From Hofstenia miamia (taxonomy: Eukaryota > Xenacoelomorpha > Acoela): 64,000 bases of DNA. The translations under genes and the position numbers were made by a program. The stretch lies in NCBI GenBank assembly GCA_004352715.1, contig SCFE01000034.1, positions 275,097 to 339,096 on the forward strand. Reading direction: 5' to 3'. Positions within the stretch are counted from its first letter, which is position 1; each line of letters starts with the position of its first letter. A model generated the notes under the pieces. The model saw only the letters and a list, made by a program, of their open reading frames with translations. It did no database searches and was not told where the DNA came from. Below are positions 36,148-48,544 of the stretch, piece after piece.

Positions 36148-38359
36148 GTCAGGATATACTCTATTATTTTCATTAACTAAACAGGAAGACATCAGTGATT
36201 TCATTTTTTCACAGATTGATTTTATTGTTCAATAAAATGTATATCAATTGGTATGCAAGTCCAGCTCTTTGTAGCAAAACTAAATTGAAGCAATATGTAG
36301 TGGTATAGTGTTCAAAGCTCATTACCAATTGAATATGAGATAAAATATTTATCATTGTATATATATATATATGTATATTATTGACATTATACCTTTGCAG
36401 TAGAAGCCTTTCTCTTAAGTTCAATATTTTGTATGCTTTTGAATAAATTACTCAATTCCTATAGGATTTTTTCATTGCATATACCTAAAGTTAACTGTTA
36501 TAATACATTTGCGCCACAATTTTGCAATTTTTTAAGCACTTTCACTGTATCATTTCACCCAAAAGATAGTGTGAAGAAGTACATAAATAGTAAAATCACG
36601 TATGTTGCTATTTCCCCATCCTAAGGGATGACTAAGAGCACTTAAAATTATAAAATACATTTTTTCTAAAGACCAAATATTCAAATTTTATTGAAATGTA
36701 AGAGGTGTTGTTATAAAATTTTTTTCGAATAAATTGCTTAATTTTTGAAATAAATCTTCACCTGCAGTTTGCTTATAGGAAATAAATTGGAATGTTTGAT
36801 AAATCTCATAGTTTGTTAGTTTGTTTATGCAATAAATTTTACTGTATCGAGCAACGTACAAGAGAAACAACTAGTACAGCTCAATTTGAATACTTTCTGC
36901 AAAAGCAATTCTAGTTTAGCAATGTTTTGAATTATGGTGTATATACTTCAGCTGAATAAAAGAGATTAACAAAAAAGTCCATGCTTCGAAACTTTAACTT
37001 GAGTAATTATCGTTTCAATCAACCATGTTCTTCTTTTTTATTGAAATGTTTATTGAAAAAGAAGATTTTGAAGTTAATTTGACGAGACTGGGTGTTTTTT
37101 GTCAGCTTTCCGCTAATGAGCATGCAATGATATTCTGGTTTGAAGGCATTATAGCAAAATCGTTTGCATGCATTTAGATAATAAGTGTTTAACCACTTAA
37201 AGAAATATACTTAGGTCTATTACTAATGTGACCTCATTGAACACAAAGTGTGCAAAAATGTAGTTAAAAATATTAACTAACAGAATTCATCAATAGGTTA
37301 GGTCCGTAATGGAAACTTATAATTCGTCGTTGAATTCATATTCTATTTTGAAACTTTGAATATAACAAGTAGTCGGATTGATTTTAAATGTACACCTTTT
37401 TCTTTAATTGAATTGAATGTAGGGTGCTTAACTCATCAAAGTTGATGCATTTTTTATCTTTGGTTTTGTAACCTATCTCTTTTTACAAGTACTAAATAAA
37501 TGATTTGTTAGGTTACAGACGGAAAGAGTGAATGGCTCAAACCAAATTGATAACAAATTCTACTTTTTATCGCTTCACTTCACTGATGATTTCAAGTGTC
37601 AACAACTATATACTTTTAATTATAATAAGCTTCCTTTCTTTGGTTTGTGACATAGATTCAACTCTAGACCACCTATTGCATTCATAAAGGTAGAAAAGGC
37701 AAGGCCTCATTTTCACACAATTTTCTGCAAACATTTTAAGAAATTCCTTGATTATTGATACTGATACATTGAAAAACAACAAGTAAAATGAAATTGAAAG
37801 AGGAGACAATTCTCTATCCAGTGGTGCTGTCAGATATCTTTAATATTTACTGAGTTATAAGGGCTAAAACATTTTTATGGAAACCATCACAAATTGTAAA
37901 AAAATTCACAGGTTGTTCAGAGCTAAAGTCTATCTAAAATCAAATATAAAGCAAGTTATGATCTAAAAATACATAGGATGCAAAGAGATTTAGAGAAACA
38001 AATATGAATCCTACGAACCAAACACAGACCATGGAAAGTTTTTCACTCCATGCGGAATTTCTCATTGTATGGGATTAATAAATGAAACCTTCAGAGAAAA
38101 TAATATTGCATGGGAAAGATAAACTAATGATGAGAAAGTTTGCGAAGACTATGTTAAAGGTTTATCGGTTTCTTCTAAGACAATCACACAGTATGGATGA
38201 GGTATTATAACTAAAAATATTTACTGAAAACTGGCTAGTCAATCAGAAATTGATATTTAGACTAGTTTCCACACAAGATGAATTGCTAAAAAATCATAAA
38301 ATAGTGCAGTAATCTTTCCAAGCAAATGAAGAAATTATTAGAAGTAAAACACAAGTTTC
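36148..38359. other. Non-coding AT-rich sequence with small repeats
   Basis: Contains the second copy of the 45-bp segment plus (TA)n (36318-36372) and the dispersed repeat at 37805-37915. No gene is supportable. Confidence 0.5.
37805..37915 (+). repeat. Dispersed repeat, copy 2
   Basis: Gapped similarity to 28213-28325, starting GACAATTCTCTATC. Confidence 0.6.
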
Positions 38360-38385
38360 CCAGTGGCGTAGCCAGAAATTTCTTG
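38360..38385 (+). repeat. Isolated element end, CGTAGCC type
   Basis: CCAGTGGCGTAGCCAG matches the end type seen at 1283 and 1544. No partner end was found nearby. Confidence 0.35.
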
Positions 38386-39129
38386 TGGTGAATTATGTCT
38401 TGAATTGTAAACTTTTCTAATGATATTGAAAATGCAATTTGAAATATTATGCTATTAAATTCGATGATAAACACGTGGCCCACTTTGAAGCAATACCTAT
38501 AGATTATAATTAGCTTCATAGTCTACTAAAAAGTTTTGCAATGACAGAAATTATATTTTAAAGTATTCGGCATTACAGTATTCAAACTACAAGAAAAATA
38601 TTGATATTTATTCGTATACAAATTTGTTGATACTTATATATGATCAAGATTTTCTTGAAAAATTGTCCTGAAATTTACATATAGAAACAAAATCGAAAAT
38701 CAATTTTGGCTCTATTTTCAGTAGGTTCGACTTATTTTTCAAAAAACTTCGTGGTTAGTCAAAGTTCAAAGAAAATATTGAAACTTTGATATCTCAGTAA
38801 TCATATGGTTGCACTTGTTGCGTTCGCATTTGTTACTTGATTCAGAGAAATTCGTCTTTTGAAATAGAATTTAGTAATTTTGGAGAAAAAATCACCTTAA
38901 AAATATACGCTAGCTAAAGACTTCGTTTATCAAAGATTTAAATTAACCGAAAACTTATTATCATATTCCTCAGACGAATTCATTGAATCGCAGTTCCCTC
39001 AACATTTGTATTTCTTTTAGTTCATAAATTACTTATTAGAGCAGAAAGTGGAATTTACAATGGTAAATAAATGCAAATGAGAAGTAATAAGCTTAATAGT
39101 AAGTCATTTAGTGTGAGAATAGCAAAGTA

Positions 39130-39135
39130 TTTATT
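39130..39135 (-). promoter_or_regulatory. Polyadenylation signal AATAAA for the small membrane-protein gene
   Basis: TTTATT on the plus strand reads AATAAA on the minus strand, 20 bp past the stop codon of the 39156-39389 gene. In such AT-rich DNA the motif can occur by chance. Confidence 0.5.
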
Positions 39136-39155
39136 AAATCATAAAAAACAGTATG

Positions 39156-39389
39156 CTATAGACAAAATGACTTTTCACCATCAGCATTTTTCCGATTTAT
39201 AATCTTGGAATTGATGAAGAAGCACACAACTAAAATAATAAGAACTATAGCAACCAGGCACAGAAAAAGGCCTGCTGCTCCAAATGCAGCAAGGAAAGCG
39301 TCTTTTTGAAAGTTGTAGTGCTCTATTGGTGGCAGGGTAGTGGTTGAAAAGAATTCGAGCTTACTTTGTCCATGGCGCAATCTCTTCAT
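39156..39389 (-). CDS. Small single-pass membrane protein (paralogue 2)
   Basis: A 77-residue ORF on the minus strand ending in TAG. The N-terminal 30 residues are hydrophilic and basic at the start (MKRLRHGQSK), with the STTT motif shared with paralogue 1. One hydrophobic span (residues 38-60, including AAGLFLCLVAIVLIILVVCF) is followed by a basic tail (KIINRKN) ending DGEKSFCL. The conserved block starts at KDAFLAAFG and matches the 8863-9102 protein. An acceptor-like TCCTTTAG ends 15 nt upstream of the ATG, the same layout as in paralogue 1, and AATAAA follows the stop. It may be a complete protein with a 5' UTR intron or the terminal exon of a larger receptor-like protein. Function unrecognised. 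Confidence 0.78.
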   Translation of the reverse strand: MKRLRHGQSKLEFFSTTTLPPIEHYNFQKDAFLAAFGAAGLFLCLVAIVLIILVVCFFINSKIINRKNADGEKSFCL

Positions 39390-39633
39390 GGTCCTTCAAT
39401 GCTTTCTAAAGGACATTTATTATCAAAATGTTTTCGTAAGTTCAAAACTACAGAACAGTTTAGATTTGATTACATAAATCCACATAACAATACATACTAC
39501 ATTTATGTAAGCGTAAAGACTCGAATTTAATTGCAGTCTAGGCCTCATACAAACAACACTGCTAGCCCAATTGATTTGATTTTGCACGCCTTTGCTTAAA
39601 ATATTTAAATACATTTGCATTGTTGTCACAGAA

Positions 39634-39792
39634 GGGGGGGGGGGGNNNNNNNNNNNNNNNNNNNNNNNNNNNNNNNNNNNNNNNNNNNNNNNNNNNNNNN
39701 NNNNNNNNNNNNNNNNNNNNNNNNNNNNNNNNNNNNNNNNNNNNNNNNNNNNNNNNNNNNNNNNNNNNNNNNNNNNNNNNNNGGGGGGGGGG
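39634..39792. other. Assembly gap flanked by poly-G tracts
   Basis: Twelve Gs (39634-39645), then N from 39646 to 39782, then ten Gs (39783-39792). A long G homopolymer or G-rich repeat probably broke the assembly. Frames spanning the Ns are meaningless. Confidence 0.9.
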
Positions 39793-42700
39793 TAATTAGG
39801 ACTACAAGAAATACCATTTCCAAATCTAATCTCGAAATGATTGGAAGTCAATGAGCTTTAATATTTTCTGTATACAATTTTACTAATGGCATTTACCTGT
39901 ATTAGTAATTTGAGCCTGTTAATAAAATTACTGCAACTTACATTTCAAATTTAACATAGGAGATAAATGAAGTGCTCTTCTTTCAGACACTATCATTACA
40001 AATTTAAATATTCAATGCAGAAACATATCCATATAGAAGAAATCGAGAAAAAAATTGCGAAAAGAACGTTTCACATAATGGAAAGTGGCGGGATACAAAA
40101 AGCATTATTAAAACGATTTACTGCAAAGCTCATCGGGACTGTGTACATTAAAAAACTTATTTACATAAAAAATTGTAAAGTTTCTTAACATTTCGATACA
40201 TGCACAGTGTACGAAGCATATGATAATTGTATTTTAAGAGCTTCACAAATTCACCAGTCGAGACGAATGTCTTTATACGTCTCATGAATAAGGGAATGTT
40301 CGCGTACAATTCAATGAATAGTAATAGCCATTTGTACAGACTGCTCAAATATTTAATTCTTTTATTGTTCAGGAAAGGCTTTGTCTGTAATCAATTAAAT
40401 GTGGGAATAAAATTAAGACGGACTTTAAGGTTTTATCCCAACTCTTGCATTTGAATGCTAAGAAAGCCATTTTCACAGACAAAATAACAATTCAAGTGCC
40501 ATTGTTGCTAAAATGTCAAGTAACAATACCAAATACAATGGGAATGAATATTGTATGGCACTAAATTCAAAAATTCACAAAGATATTTCTTAATGAATAA
40601 AAATCCAATTTAGACGCAAATCTCGATCTTCGTCTGCTCATGTAATTCTATTGAAAGTCTATTTTGTTAAAAAATTGTCAAATTCTGTAAAAAGAGGCGC
40701 ACGTATATTCATCAATATGACTTTCTTAAAGTTAGCTGCGAAATAATATTTTTATATAGATTTCATTAAGTTTTATAGTAACTCCGTTTAAGTTAGGAAA
40801 AGTTAGTTTCGAGAAGGAGCTGAAAAGAAATAATCTTTGTTTTACACATTCCACAAGTGTTGTTTATATTCATACTAAATGCATTGAATTTTACAAAAAA
40901 TACACAAAAGACAAAAAATATAGACTATTGCAAAAAATTTTTATGAAATTTATGAGATTTGTATTCCGTCCAGAATTTGTATCCCTTCCAATAACTTTCA
41001 CTTACTTTAATAAAATTATATGTTATTGTCAATTTCTATTTTAACACTTTTCGACCAAACACTTCTTAGGTATCTCCGGTCTGTGAAGAAAGGATTGGAC
41101 GGTGACATTAAAACGAAACTTTGCACAAAATTCTTCATAACAGCACTATCAATTTGGAATGTGAAATGTGATACCATCATTATTTTTATGACTTCATAAA
41201 ATTTGAGGATTCTATAAATAAATGTAATATTAGGATTTATTCCTAACTTATCAAATATAATTTTCTTGGTTATTTTACTTACTTTTTCACTCTAACAATA
41301 ATAGCAAGTTTTGCAGAAATTGGAAAACCATACCCCCAGTCTCAATAGGAAAGCTTCGCAACGTTTTGAATAATATTTAAAAGCATAAAGGGACAAGAGA
41401 GGCAATGCTTCTCAGATCGAAGAGGGTTGTGCAAAAATATGTGCATAAAATCTGTTAATTTTTTGGGGGTATTCATGTCTTTAGATTTTTTAATATGATA
41501 AAAATTAAAAATATTTCTGCTGATTTCCTAAGTAAGGCGCATGAAATTCTATTCAAGTGATATTTCAATAAAAAAGGAGGTTACATAATGATGGATGACG
41601 TGTCGGTTCGAATTCGATTGTCAATTTACTTGTTTAAGTTCTTGATAGTTGCGAGTAGATTCTAACTAATTCTTGCTTCAAGGTATACAAAGAGCTGATG
41701 TTAGGAAAGGTATTGAACGTTTCCAAGCTAACGTAGATTTCTTTATTACAAGATATTAGTACAGATGTTCAGAATCACTTAAAGCTGAAACAACGAGTGC
41801 AAAGAATCAGTTTAAAAACCTTTGGCAGACGGTTGAGTGCATGAAAATTAAGTTAAAATTGCACCACAGTTAAAATCTTAGTTCCGAATATTATGTAGGC
41901 CTATTGAGCAGTATTCATTTCATACCTTCTTGAGAGCGAATTTGTAAATTTTTTCATTTGAAGTTTAATAGTCAAATTTGTATTGTAGTTTTCTAAATAT
42001 CTCTTTCTTAGGACTTCAAAAAATTTGAAATTAGCCTATTATAGTCGCTGTTTTAGTCATATTCTAGCTATTATTTTTCCAATGGAGTTAAAATTTACAA
42101 GACATTAAAATTAGAAAGGTATTATTCTTATCAAAACATCGAATAAGGAACATAAGCGAATATATTAAAAATATAAAATTGATTAATCTAGAAGGAAATC
42201 AAAGAATAATTTTTAAATTTTTAAAATTTGTCTTTAAATACATTAAAGAAATTCAGCTGTCTTTCAATAAATATTTTAAAAAATTTTAAATTATCATCTA
42301 AAAAAACAATTCATTATGCTTTGATATGAAATTTATTTTCAGGAATATATACTTTTTTCATAGCCATAAATGAATTATTTCCAGATTAACTACACATGTT
42401 CAATAAATATCGCGGGTTTGAAACAGAGCCCGAATAGACTTCCCAATATGAAGATGTTTGGACTTTTATCAGCAAGTACGAAGTAACTGTATCTGGGTTA
42501 AATCCAGAAATATAACAATTAAGTAAATTGCAGCACTAGTTAAGTTGTACATTATCCAAAATATATACTAAACATTGCACCCTCTCATGAAAGAGTATTA
42601 ATTAATTTGAAATAAAATTTAGGTTCTTTTAAACTTTAGCTATATAGTACATATTTTTAATTTAAAGTATGCATGTAACTGGGTTTGATGCTTAGGTCTG

Positions 42701-45700
42701 AGTTTAAATCAATTAAGTTGTGTGAGGTCTGGCTATCATAAGCCCATTTTCAGTTTAAATGCATTAAGTAAAAAGCATATAAAGTCAATTGTTTAGTTTA
42801 TATTTATACAATGACTACTTATTGATGTTTTTGGACAAAAATTCCTTGTAATTTTTAGCATATTTTAAGAATAAATTCCGAACATGCTTTGAAATTGGGC
42901 ACACAAGAATTGTTTGAATGCTGGATTGAAGACAAAGTTGTTACCTTGCTACGTATTTAGTTAATGTATAATATTGGTGTGATAATGATGACTTGCTTGA
43001 GGTTTATATACATAATGTGCAAACTTTAAAAATTTGACAACACTTAATGAAGAGAATAAATTCCAAGGTCCTCTGGGGAAATGAAAAACTTTTATTAATC
43101 AACGTATATCTTGTTAATATATTTGTCTTTTTTACTTAAAGCTCTTTTTTAACGTAAATCATTGATTTATTATTTACTTATATCATAATATAACCACGTT
43201 TATCTTTCTGCTCTTTGCTGGATTTGTAATTCTTAATCCATTAACTACAAGATTTAGTACAATTTCTGACATTAATTAGCAGTAAGAAATCATTGACACA
43301 TATAAGCGTCTAAAAGACTGAGAGTGAAATCTATGTTACATTCAACTAATGTAAATTGCAAATTTATTGCTAACAAGAACACTGTTTTTTTTGAAAATTA
43401 TTTGTTGTGGGAAAAGGACCAAGGATGTCGGTCAAATGCCATATAAAGATCACTCACAATAATTTACAAATGCTTCAATTTCAAGCAATTACTTAGGAGC
43501 TCATTAAAATAGATTCTCCCAAAATTAATGGTAAGTACAAACTAGAAGCTTCTATAGGTAACATGTGATGAAAAAAATTCAATTTCAAAATTTCTATGAG
43601 ATATGAGTGTATTGATATAAAATTGTAAATTTATAAACGTCTTAATTATTTGATTTATTCTATTTAAGCTGGGGATTGAAGCTAGAAGTCTGAGAATAAA
43701 TCTAGGGCAAATTTAATTAGAAAACATTAAAATTTATCCGAGTGCAAAGACATAATAAAATTGAAATCTTGGTAAAATATGAAGTAGATTACTTTATTTT
43801 CAAAGCTTATAATCGTGTGAAAAAAATTATTCAATTATTTCTAATTGCTTAAGTACAATTATTTTGCGAATTTCATATAATTTAATGCATGACGGCTTTT
43901 ATTTGAAAAAAGTGTTAAAATACAATAAGCGTTTTGTAGCATTCCCACTGGAAATATATTTCGACTGGAGTGTAAACGTTTTCAAAAGAAAACAAATTGT
44001 CTTTTGTAAAATATTAAACTACCTGTCTGCGAATTCTGTGAGAACCGGTGCATTGATAAACATCAAAATACGACGGCTGCTTGCTAAATGTCACAGCAAC
44101 AAATATCAACTGAACTGGAGAGCAGCTTCAATTTAATGGAATTAATTCATTTTCCATTATTGCTCTTGGTGGTGAAACGAAACACAAGATGTGCGTCATA
44201 AAGTTTATTTGTGATTTGTATGCTACCTAAAATCTAATTGCTTTGCTAACTCCATCTAATAAACGAGGCTTTATGAATGTGAGTAATATGAAGCCGATAC
44301 AAAAGGCTTGCTAAGCGCATCCATTCAGAATATATTTCTCTCAAATGAAGTTAATTCTGCTTGGATATATTGAAACTAAATTTCTTCCCTTGAAAATTAA
44401 TTAAGTTAGTCTAAATTCATTTTAGCATCGGAATACATCTCCGTAGAAACTAATATCTTCGATTTTTGTCGGTTTTTGTGTTAAACATACAATAATATGG
44501 CTATAGGAACGTTTTCAAATCCTTATCCAAAGTTGGAATAATTTTGACATTTTAAGATATTCATATAATGAAGATTGAACAATTTATGGATTCATTTTCA
44601 AAATTTCTTGAAAAATCTGAATTGCATAGCGAAATAAATTTGTTATTAATTGAAATCCCGTTAATATTTTTGGTTCTTTACTTCAATATGTTGGGAATAG
44701 AAAGTTCACTAAATTTTAATCACAGACAAAACCACCTGAGAAAATGGAACTCCTTCCAGAAATGTCGCTTTTGCTATTGTAATTTTGAAGAATGATCTGC
44801 TTGATTTATGTGTTTGACCCACTGCTTCTGTCCAAACTATCGATTTTATTATGAAAGTTTGACAGATAACGAAATTTTTATCGATTTGGGAATGATTTAT
44901 AACAAAGACTTTGTAAATGACAAAGTGCTGTAGAATTTGCAAGAATCTTAAAATATTGTACTTTAAGTAATACAAAAGCGTACTCAAATAAGACTTCACT
45001 AAAATTTGTGAAATTTTAACTAGAAATTTGATGGATAAAGTCTAGATGAAGATTCCCATTATTGTTTATACATGAACATATATAGTCTCTGTAAAAAATT
45101 TTACAAATCGATTCTTATCAAAATGCCAGTATTAATGTTATAATTTTGTTTTTCGTTTTAGATTCACAGTTATTGTCAATCTTTTATCAGATGTATTGTT
45201 GTATTCAAATAGGAATATCTATATAGCCGCCACCCCCCTTCAGTGTTTACGATATTACTAATGTAGGAAACTGTATTATTTTGTAGGATACTGTAATTAT
45301 ATATAGTTAACTCAGGCAATAATCTTTGTTGTTTCACGCCAGCCAATGATACATATAACATATGCAAGCATAGAAGAAGTGAAGCAAATTACCTGATTTG
45401 CGACTCCTCAAACCTGACCTCATTAATCCTGATAGATATGATCTAAAAATCCTGACCTGACTCAAGAAATGTGAATATGCAAACGTGAATTTTTAGACAT
45501 CCGATTAACACCGGTTAGGGTAAGATATCCTCCGGTCAGGTTAATGGGGTTAAATATATTAGCAATCACACTACTAGTGTCTATGCGCAATGAGATTGAT
45601 CACGTAGCTGTGGTGCATTTGTAAACAATCACAAAGTTTCACTTTGCTATAGTATTGCCAAATTTTCATTTTTATCTATAAGCGAAAAATGCATTTTTTG

Positions 45701-48540
45701 GAAACCATATTGTCTACAAATGTTTATTAAAGTTTTTATTTTGGAAATGTTCGATTAGATGTTCGTAAAATCACATTTAAGCGGCTACAAATTCCAGGAA
45801 AAGGTACTGTACTGAATTAGCAAAATAACCTCATAATATTATCAACTGTATGTCTAATGTAAGAAACACATTACTAGATTTTGATTACAACAAATTAACA
45901 ATGCATGCTTACCAATTAAGAAAGTGTACAAAAATTGCAATTTAGATCTGTTTTTAGTATGCTAGTTTTTACTTATATTAATAGCACTGTCTTTTATTTG
46001 CAATTTTATAAGCTCATTATTATACATTTTAGCCTTATTTTCGATGTGTTATTTTTGTCTGTAGAACTCACAGGGGGTGAGGAGGAGTTGATTGATCCCC
46101 CTGATAAAAACTTTCCACTAAATATTTTTCCATGCACTTTGTACATACGATAAGAATTTTTTCTCTACAAAATGAGACCCTTAGATAGGTTAGGTCATTA
46201 TCATTACACTTATGACATCATCATTTTAATGGTGGATAAGGAAAAAGTGATGACTTTTTGAAGTTTTGGATTTTTTCATTAGACTAAATTTTATGATGCC
46301 TCCTGAGCTGAATTAACCTTCTTAGTGCATTTATTAGGGCCTTATTCCGTTACAACGAATATAAAATGTCGAAATGGTGAACAAAAAATTAGTTTCATGC
46401 AAAAACTCAAAATGGCAAAATGAAAAAATTTCGAATATACTGTTTACAAACGTTCTATCATAAAAGCACCATTGGGTGAAACTACTGCAATTTTTGTTAG
46501 AACACTTCTCATATTACAAAATTAAAATTCAGAGATATCAAAGATACAAAAATTTGAAGAAACTTGCAAGGTCTTAAATCAACCTCTCCCTTGTAATAAA
46601 TAGGATTATAATAATCATAGCTTTGTCCAGACATATTTCATCAAAACTAGGAGTATTTACAAGACCATGACAATAAGTTGAATTTTATTATAAGGCATTT
46701 GTTCAAAAAGTATTCCGTTTTTAAGCGCAATTTTATGATACCACTTCGTAAATGCACCTTTGCGAGACATTAAATCATGACGCATTATTGAAAATTTGAA
46801 ATAGTTAACGCAAAACTTCAAGTTCATTATTGCAATCAACTGGCTGAATTTTTTTATAATTTTCACAGAGTAGGCCCTGTTTCTTACTGTCTCAAATTAA
46901 TGAAAACTCCTTATTCCTTATTACTCAGCAGTTAATTTTGCTTTAATAATTTGTAGGTAAACTATAAACGCATCTCAATAAAATCTACAGCTAACATACG
47001 CAACACAATCCAATCTGAAGTTTTCTGCAGTTATTAAATTGTTTGTATTGTTATCCCAAACACAATATAAAAATAATCAACATTGCATTTAATTATTCCA
47101 CAATATACATGCATTATTATCAGAAATTGAGAAAATATTGAGCAATAAGAAATGTTTAAAAATTATCAGCTAAATGTTTTCAAATCGGAAAGATACAGAT
47201 TGAGATTGCGAACCAAACCTACTTCTAGTTATGATACTTGTCAACTATCTGTTCTTCCTTTTTGTCAATAGTGTCAATTCTTGTATCGTCTGATTACATG
47301 GCTGTTTTTAACAAGCTTTGTTGGCATTAAATTTTTCTGCACAGTGCTATGCAAACTGTACAATATAATTAGCAGAAATTACCGAATTTGAAATATAATT
47401 CTTCTTTGGAAATAGCAGAGTAATATATTTAGCTCCCATTATAATATTGAATTTTATTGTACAAGTGTTTACAGAGACCAAGAAAATACTACCAGTAGGG
47501 CAATTTTTTTCTCTGCCCAGGAGTCTACTATGTAGATAGTTCTTTTCTAATTATGAATTGAAATTAAAACATTTTAATCGAACACTTGTTAATGAAATGC
47601 GACCTAAAACTTATTAATTTTAGTTGAAACATTTGGAAAGTTAATACGCCTTTATTTTCATAAACTTCTAAACATAAATTACTATCAGATTAGGCGACAA
47701 TGGGCTGGAACCACAATACAATTCTTTCAAAAAAGTTAGCAGTAATTGTCAAAAAATGACTATATCCCACGCCTCTCTGTCAAACTATGCAAACCTAAAA
47801 TGAAATAACTCAGCAAAGAGCAATCTCTACCGAATCCATTAATATATACATTTATCAACTAAATTAGTGTAATAATTTTCAATTATTCATTTGAATATAC
47901 CAATTGATACACACTTGTACATGCACATATTATTGTACTAAGCAACAACATATTGTTAGGCTTATATTTGTTCGTACAGCGTTATTAATAATTACCCTAA
48001 TTATGCTGTGACCCAAGATTGCTTAACTAAAAAAATGTAAAAGTTATTTAAGTGCATTAATTACATTGTGCCAATTTCAAGTAAAGTTTATAGAACTAGT
48101 TTGGAGTAAAAACATTTTCAGATGAAAGACTATTTAATGTCTGCAATGCAATTGAATTGATTCGAGTACCATTTCTTGAAGCCTTGTGACACATACTACA
48201 GAAGAATGACATTTAGCTAGTATGATATGTCTATAGCAAACTTACAAATTTAAGAAATGAAGCAACTTGCCGGTTTCCGTTGAAGAAGACAGTATATTTT
48301 AAACAAAAGTGCGCTTAAAATAAAGCGATTCGCTTAAGATTTCGTGAAGAGAAATTTCATTTAAACACTTACTTTAAATTTAGCTACGCATGTGAAATAT
48401 TGTCATGTCTTTTCTGTAAAAATTTAGACATAAGCTTTAAATTTATCTTAATATTAATGTGTTTTTAATACAGAATTCAAGATAAAACTTATAACTGACC
48501 TTCCTAATTTGGAAGCATTGCAAACAAAATTAATAACCTT
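39793..48540. other. Long non-coding AT-rich tract
   Basis: No supportable gene. Short open frames (for example 39967-40188 and 43864-44136) show no domain and typical AT-rich codon noise. A small GC-rich inverted pair, CAGGGGG to CCCCCTG, lies at 46071-46103, and C/G-richer words near 45400-45560 may be decayed repeats. Confidence 0.5.
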
Positions 48541-48544
48541 GTAG

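Noticed and set aside
39423-39854. Several frames running through the N block
   Set aside because: Produced by Ns and poly-G; no sequence support.
41600-41640. GGTTCGAATTCG resembling a tRNA B box
   Set aside because: No cloverleaf, A box or acceptor stem around it. Similar GGTTCGA words at 13321, 50088 and 50130 also lack tRNA context.
43864-44136. 90-residue open frame
   Set aside because: No domain and no splice or polyadenylation context.
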